From Mycolicibacterium hodleri (lineage in GTDB: Bacteria > Actinomycetota > Actinomycetes > Mycobacteriales > Mycobacteriaceae): a stretch of DNA of 64,000 bases. The notes below the pieces were generated by a model. The model was not told where the DNA came from. It saw nothing but the letters and a program-made list of their open reading frames with translations, and did no database searches. Location of the stretch: NCBI RefSeq assembly GCF_025822245.1, contig NZ_JACKTL010000020.1, forward strand, positions 165,156 to 229,155. Reading direction: 5' to 3'. Below are positions 58,709 through 64,000 of this stretch, one piece after another (position 1 is the stretch's first letter; the number at the start of each line of letters is the position of its first letter). Position numbers and translations under genes: made by a program.

Positions 58709-60505
58709 GTGATCACCCGCATGTCCGAACTGTTCCTACGCACCCTGCGCGACGACCCAGCCGACGCCGAGGTGCCCAGCCATAAGCTGCTCATCAGGGC
58801 GGGTTACGTGCGCCCGATCGGACCGGGGTTGTACAGCTGGCTGCCGCTGGGGCTACGCGTGCTCCGCAAGATCGAGCAGGTCATCCGCGAGGAGATGGCC
58901 GCCATTGGCGGGCAGGAGATCCTGCTGCCCGCGCTGCTGCCGCGCGCACCGTATGAGACCACCAATCGTTGGACCGAGTACGGCGACGGCCTCTTCCGCC
59001 TGAAGGACCGGCGCGGCAACGACTACCTGCTCGGGCCCACGCACGAGGAGATCTTCACCCTCACGGTGAAGGGGGAGTACTCCTCCTACAAGGACTTCCC
59101 CCTGCGGCTCTACCAAATTCAGACCAAGTACCGCGACGAGGCACGGCCCCGGGCGGGCATCCTTCGCGGGCGCGAGTTCGTGATGAAGGACTCCTACTCG
59201 TTCGACGTCGACGACGACGGGCTCAAGGCGGCCTATGACGCTCACCGCGAGGCCTACCAGCGGATCTTCGCGCGGCTCGGCGTCAGGTACGTCGTGGTCT
59301 CGGCGGTGTCGGGTGCCATGGGCGGCAGCGCGTCGGAGGAGTTCCTCGCCGAGAGCGAGGTCGGTGAGGACACCTACGTCCGCTGCCTGGAGTCCGGGTA
59401 CGCGGCCAACGTCGAGGCGGTGATCACCCAGCGGCCCGACGCGCTGCCGTTCGACGGCTTGCCCGAGCCGGTCGTCCACGACACGGCGAACACCCCGACC
59501 ATCGCGACGCTGGTCGACTGGGCCAACGACGCCAACCTCCCGCAGTTCGAGGGGCGCACGGTGGTGGCCGCCGACACCCTGAAGAACGTGTTGCTGAAGG
59601 TGCGCGAGCCGGGCGGCGACTGGGAGCTGCTGGCCGTCGGCGTGCCGGGTGACCGCGAGGTCGACGACAAGCGCCTCGGAGCGGCCCTGGACCCGGCGGA
59701 GTACGTCATGCTCCCCGCGGAGGACTTTCCCAAGTACCCGTTCCTGGTCAAGGGATACATCGGGCCAAAGGCATTGTTGGCCAACGGGGTTCGGTTCTTG
59801 GTCGACCCGCGCGTGGTCGACGGCACCACCTGGATCACGGGTGCCGACGCGGACGGCAAGCACGTCGTCGGCCTGGTGGCCGGACGCGACTTCACCCCGG
59901 ACGGCACCATCGAGGCCGCCGAGGTGCGCGACGGCGATCCGTCACCGGACGGCGCGGGTCCACTGGTCTCCGCGCGCGGCATCGAGATCGGCCACATCTT
60001 CCAACTCGGCCGCAAGTATGCCGACGCGTTCACCGTCGACGTCCTCGGCGAGGACGGCAAGCCACTGCGGCTGACCATGGGGTCCTACGGCGTCGGCGTC
60101 TCCCGGATGGTGGCCGTCATCGCCGAGCAGAGCCACGACGACGTCGGCCTGCGCTGGCCGTCGTCGGTGTCGCCCTTCGACGTCCACGTCGTGATCGCCA
60201 ACAAGGATGCCGAAGCGCGCACCGGCGCAACCGAACTCGCCGAACAGCTCGACCTGCTCGGGGTGGAGCCACTTCTCGACGACCGCAAGATGTCACCAGG
60301 GGTCAAGTTCAAGGACGCCGAACTGCTCGGGGTGCCGTGGCTGGTGGTGGTCGGACGCGGCTGGGCCAACGGCATCGTGGAGCTGCGCAACCGGTTCAGC
60401 GGTGAGACCGAGGAGATTGCGGTCGACGGGGCCGCCGCGGCGATCGCGGCCAGGCTGGCCGGCTCGGCGGGCGGGAGCGCAGCGACTCGGGGCAGTGTGA
60501 GCTAG
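58709..60505 (+). CDS. proS: Prolyl-tRNA synthetase
   Basis: A 598-residue class II synthetase of the bacterial type with an INS editing domain between motifs 2 and 3. Class II motifs appear as [18 protein letters not shown] (motif 1), [24 protein letters not shown] (motif 2) and [12 protein letters not shown] (motif 3). The insertion from about 230 to 400 is the editing module. GTG 58709 ([16 protein letters not shown]) matches the M. tuberculosis protein; TTG 58700 and ATG 58721 are alternatives. The stop abuts that of the convergent ferritin-like gene. Confidence 0.97.
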   Translation: MITRMSELFLRTLRDDPADAEVPSHKLLIRAGYVRPIGPGLYSWLPLGLRVLRKIEQVIREEMAAIGGQEILLPALLPRAPYETTNRWTEYGDGLFRLKDRRGNDYLLGPTHEEIFTLTVKGEYSSYKDFPLRLYQIQTKYRDEARPRAGILRGREFVMKDSYSFDVDDDGLKAAYDAHREAYQRIFARLGVRYVVVSAVSGAMGGSASEEFLAESEVGEDTYVRCLESGYAANVEAVITQRPDALPFDGLPEPVVHDTANTPTIATLVDWANDANLPQFEGRTVVAADTLKNVLLKVREPGGDWELLAVGVPGDREVDDKRLGAALDPAEYVMLPAEDFPKYPFLVKGYIGPKALLANGVRFLVDPRVVDGTTWITGADADGKHVVGLVAGRDFTPDGTIEAAEVRDGDPSPDGAGPLVSARGIEIGHIFQLGRKYADAFTVDVLGEDGKPLRLTMGSYGVGVSRMVAVIAEQSHDDVGLRWPSSVSPFDVHVVIANKDAEARTGATELAEQLDLLGVEPLLDDRKMSPGVKFKDAELLGVPWLVVVGRGWANGIVELRNRFSGETEEIAVDGAAAAIAARLAGSAGGSAATRGSVS

Positions 60506-60985
60506 TCACTCGGTGCCGCCGGGGAAGGCGACGGTGGTCGGCGCGACGCCAGCCACCGCTCGCCACCTGGCGGCACTCACCGCGGCGCGGGTCACCGCGG
60601 AGACGGCCAGCTCGCGGTCGTCGACGGCCGCTACCTGTTCGAGCACCGCACGCCACGCCACCGCGCAGTCCTCCTCCATCCGGACGGCAAGCTTCGCCGC
60701 GCCGGTCGGGTCGTCGACGACGAACGGAAGCTGGTAGCCGACCGCGGGGATCGGCGGCGTCACCTTGCGCTCGGCCAGCCGGGCGATGCCCTCTTCACGC
60801 AACTCCCGGTGTCCGGCAAGCGAATCCGACACCAGCTGGTTGGCGTCGGGCGTCGAATGCGCCGAGACGATGCCGTAGCCGTAGATGGCTCCGTGCTCGA
60901 CGGCGACCGCGTCGTACAGGGCGGCGTCGGGGGCATCCGAGGGCCGGGACGGCGCCGTCGACGAACCGCCGTCGGGGGACGTCAC
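60506..60985 (-). CDS. DUF4439 ferritin-like protein (Rv2844-like)
   Basis: A 159-residue helical protein that resembles the DUF4439 ferritin-like family, with a helix 1 segment AVAVEHGAIYGYGIVSAHS and a late EEDCAVAWRAVLEQV. A complete set of metal ligands cannot be confirmed, so iron binding is not assured. GTG 60985 overlaps the stop of the upstream Tat lipoprotein gene (GTGA). The pair is conserved next to proS in mycobacteria (Rv2844-Rv2843). I do not know its function. Confidence 0.8.
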   Translation of the reverse strand: MTSPDGGSSTAPSRPSDAPDAALYDAVAVEHGAIYGYGIVSAHSTPDANQLVSDSLAGHRELREEGIARLAERKVTPPIPAVGYQLPFVVDDPTGAAKLAVRMEEDCAVAWRAVLEQVAAVDDRELAVSAVTRAAVSAARWRAVAGVAPTTVAFPGGTE

Positions 60986-61509
60986 GGCGTCACCCCGGCC
61001 GTGCCCAGCGCCACGGTGGCGGCGGCGGTGCACGCGGCGGCGATCGAGCCCAGCAGTCCGGCGCGGTAACCGGACTGCTGGGTGGCGAGCAGTGAGGCGC
61101 CGTCTGCGGACTGCTTGAGTGCGGCGATCACGTCGGCCGCGGTCGGCGGCTTCGGTGGCGGACCCGACGTCGTGGGCGTGGGGCTGGACGACGCGGCGGC
61201 GGTCGTCGACGGTGTGGGTGTCTCCCCGGAGATCCTGGTGATCTCCTCGGTCAGGGCCTTGGCGTGCGCGGCCCGCTGGCCGGCGACGACCGACAGCGTC
61301 GCGGCGATCGTGGGCGGTGCGGCGGCCGCGGCGTTGCCCGCGAGCCGGTTGTCGTCGTGAGCCCTGTCCAGTGCGCCCATCAGGGCGTCGAGGTCCTTGA
61401 CGGGCGGGGTCGAGCCGCAGGCCGTGACCACGGGCCCGCCCAGCAGGGCCAACGCCGCTGCGCCGACCAGCACGCGCCGCCTGCTGACGGTGGGAAGAGC
61501 GCTCGGCAC
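60982..61509 (-). CDS. Tat-type lipoprotein (Rv2843-like)
   Basis: A 175-residue exported protein. The N terminus has a twin-arginine motif and a lipobox (SRRRVLVGAAALALLGG, then VVTAC). The mature part is Ala-rich and helical, with a Pro/Thr/Ser linker (about residues 100-125) followed by a second helical segment that may be membrane-associated. GTG 61509 is chosen as the only start that leaves a normal Tat n-region. It is translationally coupled to the downstream ferritin-like gene and divergent from rimP. Confidence 0.82.
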   Translation of the reverse strand: MPSALPTVSRRRVLVGAAALALLGGPVVTACGSTPPVKDLDALMGALDRAHDDNRLAGNAAAAAPPTIAATLSVVAGQRAAHAKALTEEITRISGETPTPSTTAAASSSPTPTTSGPPPKPPTAADVIAALKQSADGASLLATQQSGYRAGLLGSIAAACTAAATVALGTAGVTP

Positions 61510-61621
61510 ATCGACATCCTGCCATCCCGCCCGCGCGAGCCCGTCCGTCCCATCGGGCGTGGACGTCTGGTCGGACGTTTGCCGAGAGTGGGCCTGCGGC
61601 TGGCGTATCCTTGACACTCGG

Positions 61622-61643
61622 TTCCGCGCAACGCGTGGCGGAA
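61622..61643 (+). promoter_or_regulatory. Leader hairpin before rimP
   Basis: TTCCGC-N10-GCGGAA lies 35 bases before the rimP start, downstream of a TTGACA (61611-61616). It may be part of the leader of the rimP-nusA-infB operon. The -10 element is not clear. Confidence 0.35.
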
Positions 61644-61677
61644 TCGTGTCCGTACAACTCAAGACGAGGAGCTCACC

Positions 61678-62208
61678 GTGGCGCTGTTGCCGTCCCCGCA
61701 GCAGGTGACCGAGCTGCTCGAAGCCGAATTCGCTCGCGCGGGATATGACGTCGACGAGGTCGTCGTGCAGTCCGGTGCCCGGCCGCCCCGCATCGTGGTG
61801 GTCGCCGACGGTGACGGCGGGCTCGACCTGGATTCCCTCGGCACGCTGTCGCGGTTGGCATCCGACCTGCTCGACCAGATCGACGACACGCCTACCGAAG
61901 CCACCTACGTGTTGGAGGTCACCTCCCGCGGCGTCGACCGGCCGCTGACCACCGAGCGACACTTCCGCCGCGCCCAGGGACGCAAGGTCGAGGTGACGTT
62001 GACCGACGGCTCGCAGGCGGTCGGACGGTTGGGCGAACTGAGTGACGGTGTCCTGCGACTGGTCGTGGCCGACCGTGGCGCGGCGCCGAAGATTCGCGAA
62101 CTTTCCATCGACGACGTCGCCAATGCCGTTGTCCAGGTGGAATTCTCACCACCGAACCCGCTCGAGCTCGAGCTGGCCGGGGTGTCTGTTGAGGAGGTTG
62201 AAGAGTGA
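61678..62208 (+). CDS. rimP: Ribosome maturation factor
   Basis: A 176-residue cytoplasmic protein needed for 30S subunit maturation. The family pattern is present: [29 protein letters not shown], then the [14 protein letters not shown] block and the C-terminal Sm-like domain. GTG 61678 has AGGAG seven bases upstream. The stop overlaps the nusA GTG (GTGA). It heads the rimP-nusA-ylxR-infB operon and is divergent from the Tat lipoprotein. Confidence 0.95.
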   Translation: MALLPSPQQVTELLEAEFARAGYDVDEVVVQSGARPPRIVVVADGDGGLDLDSLGTLSRLASDLLDQIDDTPTEATYVLEVTSRGVDRPLTTERHFRRAQGRKVEVTLTDGSQAVGRLGELSDGVLRLVVADRGAAPKIRELSIDDVANAVVQVEFSPPNPLELELAGVSVEEVEE

Positions 62209-63236
62209 ACATCGACATGGGTGCGCTGCACGCCATCGAAGTGGACCGGGGGATTCCGGTCGACGAACTGCTCGAGACCATCAAGTCCGCACTGCTGACC
62301 GCGTACCGGCACACCGAGGGGCACGAAGCCTCCGCGCGCATCGACATCGACCGCAAGAGCGGCATCGTCAAGGTGCTGGCCAGGGAGACCGACGAAGACG
62401 GCAACCTGGTCAACGAATGGGACGACACGCCAGAGGGTTTCGGCCGGGTTGCGGCCACCACCGCTCGCCAGGTGATGTTGCAGCGGTTCCGCGACGCCGA
62501 GAACGAACGGATGTTCGGTGAGTTCTCGGCACACGAGGGCGACATCGTCGCCGGCGTGGTCCAGCGTGACGCCCGGGAGAACACCCGTGGCAACGTCATC
62601 GTGCGCCTCGGGACCGAGGCCAAGGGGTCCGAGGGAGTGATCCGGCCCGCCGAGCAGGTTCCGGGGGAGTCCTACACACACGGGGATCGAGTGCGCTGCT
62701 ACGTGATCGGGGTGACCCGTGGTGCTCGCGAACCGAAGATCGAGTTGTCCCGCACCCACCCGAACCTGGTGCGCAAGCTGTTCTCGCTGGAGGTGCCGGA
62801 GATCGCGGACAACTCCGTGGAGATCGCCGCGGTCGCCCGCGAGGCGGGTCACCGCTCGAAGATCGCGGTCAGGTCGCGGGTCGCGGGGCTCAACGCCAAG
62901 GGTGCCTGCATCGGCCCGATGGGGCAACGGGTGCGCAACGTGATGAGCGAGTTGTCCGGCGAGAAGATCGACATCATCGACTTCGACGAGGACCCGGCCC
63001 GATTCGTGGCCAACGCGCTGTCGCCGGCCAAGGTGGTGTCGGTGTCGGTGATCGACGAAGCCGCCAGGGCCGCGCGGGTGGTGGTGCCGGACTTCCAGCT
63101 GTCGCTGGCCATCGGCAAGGAGGGGCAGAACGCCAGGCTCGCCGCCCGGCTCACCGGCTGGCGCATCGACATTCGCAGTGACGCCGAGCCCGCACCCGAG
63201 GAGGAGGCGCCCAGCGGCGCCTCTCGGGACGGCTAG
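62205..63236 (+). CDS. nusA: Transcription termination/antitermination factor NusA
   Basis: NusA of 343 residues, of the short actinobacterial form without C-terminal acidic repeats. An N-terminal RNA-polymerase-binding domain (1-105), an S1 domain (about 110-185, with [22 protein letters not shown]), and two KH domains ([19 protein letters not shown] and [21 protein letters not shown]) are visible. It is coupled to rimP by a GTGA overlap. Confidence 0.96.
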   Translation: MNIDMGALHAIEVDRGIPVDELLETIKSALLTAYRHTEGHEASARIDIDRKSGIVKVLARETDEDGNLVNEWDDTPEGFGRVAATTARQVMLQRFRDAENERMFGEFSAHEGDIVAGVVQRDARENTRGNVIVRLGTEAKGSEGVIRPAEQVPGESYTHGDRVRCYVIGVTRGAREPKIELSRTHPNLVRKLFSLEVPEIADNSVEIAAVAREAGHRSKIAVRSRVAGLNAKGACIGPMGQRVRNVMSELSGEKIDIIDFDEDPARFVANALSPAKVVSVSVIDEAARAARVVVPDFQLSLAIGKEGQNARLAARLTGWRIDIRSDAEPAPEEEAPSGASRDG

Positions 63237-63282
63237 TGGGCACGCGTTTCTTTCTGCGGTGATCGTGACGGTAGACTGAGAC

Positions 63283-63651
63283 GTGATCCAGCGCGAGAGT
63301 TCGGTTCCCCGCGCGCGGCAGCACAAAAGTCCCGAAGGACCAGTGCGTACGTGTGTGGGATGCCGGAAACGTGAGCTGGCCGCCGACTTGATTCGGGTGG
63401 CCGCTGTTCGCGACGGAGACGGTGAAACCGCCGTCACCGTCGACGCAGCGGGTAATCTGCCTGGTCGGGGTGCATGGCTGCATTCCGACGAGCAGTGTCT
63501 ACACCTGGCAGTCCGGCGGCGAGCCTTCGCTCGAGCGTTGCGCATCACCGGTTCGCCGAACACCTCCGCGGTGGTCGAGTTCTTCGCCAATGGTGAAGCC
63601 TCGGTCCGCCCGGCAACAGAACAGGTAGCGAAGAACATGAGCACACCGTGA
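63283..63651 (+). CDS. ylxR: YlxR-family RNA-binding protein
   Basis: A 122-residue small basic protein with the YlxR motif RTCVGCRKRELAADLIRVAA, and GRGAWLH. In other bacteria YlxR proteins bind RNA or nucleoid and affect RNase P or gene expression. GTG 63283 is the first start after nusA; a GTG at 63343, just before the motif, is an alternative. It stands between nusA and infB, its normal place. The last 25 residues are not conserved in style. Confidence 0.9.
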   Translation: MIQRESSVPRARQHKSPEGPVRTCVGCRKRELAADLIRVAAVRDGDGETAVTVDAAGNLPGRGAWLHSDEQCLHLAVRRRAFARALRITGSPNTSAVVEFFANGEASVRPATEQVAKNMSTP

Positions 63652-63706
63652 AGTTCCGATGACCATGCGTCATAGCTAAACCCGAGGCGCGGCCCACTGC
63701 TGTCGC

Positions 63707-63720
63707 CTCCTAGACAGGAG
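63707..63720 (+). promoter_or_regulatory. Hairpin covering the infB ribosome binding site
   Basis: CTCCT-AGAC-AGGAG: the Shine-Dalgarno AGGAG (63716-63720), five bases before the infB GTG, pairs perfectly with CTCCT four bases upstream. Closed, it would hide the ribosome binding site. Confidence 0.5.
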
Positions 63721-63725
63721 ATGTA

Positions 63726-64000
63726 GTGGCAGGCAAGGCCCGCGTGCACGAGTTGGCTAAAGAACTCGGTGTCACCAGCAAGGAAGTACTCGCCCGGCTG
63801 AGCGAGCAAGGCGAATTCGTCAAATCGGCATCCTCGACCGTCGAAGCGCCCGTCGCCCGCCGCCTCCGTGAGGCACTGGGTGGCGGCGGCAAGGCCGCTC
63901 CGGCAGCCGCCCCCGCGGCCCCCAAGGCGCCGGCCGCCCCGTCGTCCAACGGTGGCTCCAGCTCGTCGGCACCCAAGCCGGGCGGGCCACGGCCCGCGGC
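63726..64000 (+). CDS. infB: Translation initiation factor IF-2, 3'-truncated
   Basis: The first 91 codons of IF-2, continuing past the window. The N-terminal IF2-N domain is clear ([40 protein letters not shown]), followed by the Ala/Pro-rich linker that is long in actinobacteria (starting at about residue 57). GTG 63726 has AGGAG at five bases, in the hairpin described for this site. The GTPase domain lies outside the window. Confidence 0.95.
   Translation, partial: MAGKARVHELAKELGVTSKEVLARLSEQGEFVKSASSTVEAPVARRLREALGGGGKAAPAAAPAAPKAPAAPSSNGGSSSSAPKPGGPRPA

Overview
The window is GC-rich, densely coded chromosomal DNA from a mycobacterium, most likely an environmental, fast-growing Mycolicibacterium-type species. 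This rests on gene content (mycothione reductase, WS/DGAT acyltransferase, MPT70/MPT83-type fasciclin proteins, EfpA, a REP13E12-type HNH gene, a deazaflavin-dependent nitroreductase-like protein) and on gene order. From memory, the backbone follows the M. tuberculosis Rv2883c-Rv2839c stretch in inverted orientation: pyrH, frr, cdsA, rlmN, Rv2876-like, fasciclin genes, dxr, rip1, ispG, Rv2867c-like, Rv2864c-like, mapB, glnA4/Rv2859c/aldC/Rv2857c, nicT, mtr, Rv2854, mqo, Rv2851c, Rv2850c, cobO, cobB, cysG, efpA, proS, Rv2844, Rv2843, rimP, nusA, ylxR, infB. No alignment was run.

Layout. 1-4.4 kb: a truncated amino-acid/amine permease, a copper amine oxidase, a MarR regulator and a divergent methyltransferase, with a double palindrome between the last two. 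4.4-6.7 kb: pyrH-frr-cdsA. 6.6-8.6 kb: an EamA exporter and a divergent LysR regulator with operator-like repeats. 8.6-17.7 kb: rlmN followed by mostly accessory genes (wax-ester synthase, DUF2631, photolyase, PuuE-type deacetylase, SDR, a frameshifted 13E12 HNH gene, a nitroreductase-like gene, an ECF sigma factor). 17.8-22.8 kb: two tandem fasciclin proteins behind an exact match to the SigK promoter, then the MEP-pathway genes dxr and ispG with the site-2 protease rip1. 22.9-33.4 kb: GNAT, a lipoprotein PBP, DUF1707, map, cobQ, a lipoprotein, a hydrolase-fold protein without its nucleophile, and a SWIM-SNF2 ATPase. 33.4-40.1 kb: an amine/amino-acid catabolic locus (permease, GlnA4-type ligase, PuuD-like hydrolase, aldehyde dehydrogenase, SDR, GntR/FadR regulator). 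40.1-45.7 kb: ArsR-NicT, phosphodiesterase, a SodA predicted to use manganese, mycothione reductase and a hydrolase. 45.8-53.0 kb: mqo, GNAT, an AAA-VWA chelatase and a coupled cobO-cobB-cysG run. 53.0-58.7 kb: efpA, then an insertion relative to M. tuberculosis carrying LysR, SDR, a second EfpA paralogue and a PCD/VOC-like protein. 58.7-64 kb: proS, a ferritin-like gene with its Tat lipoprotein partner, and the rimP-nusA-ylxR-infB operon, with infB cut by the window edge.

No gap exceeds about 200 bases. I found no tRNA, rRNA, CRISPR array, prophage or insertion sequence. I do not see a wholly new multi-gene system. The most informative observations are regulatory or small-scale: the SigK promoter at the fasciclin pair, paired palindromes at two divergent regulator/target loci, the EfpA paralogue pair around a LysR/SDR unit, the poly-C frameshift in the 13E12 gene, the Gln145 SodA and a hydrolase-fold protein with Arg at the nucleophile position.
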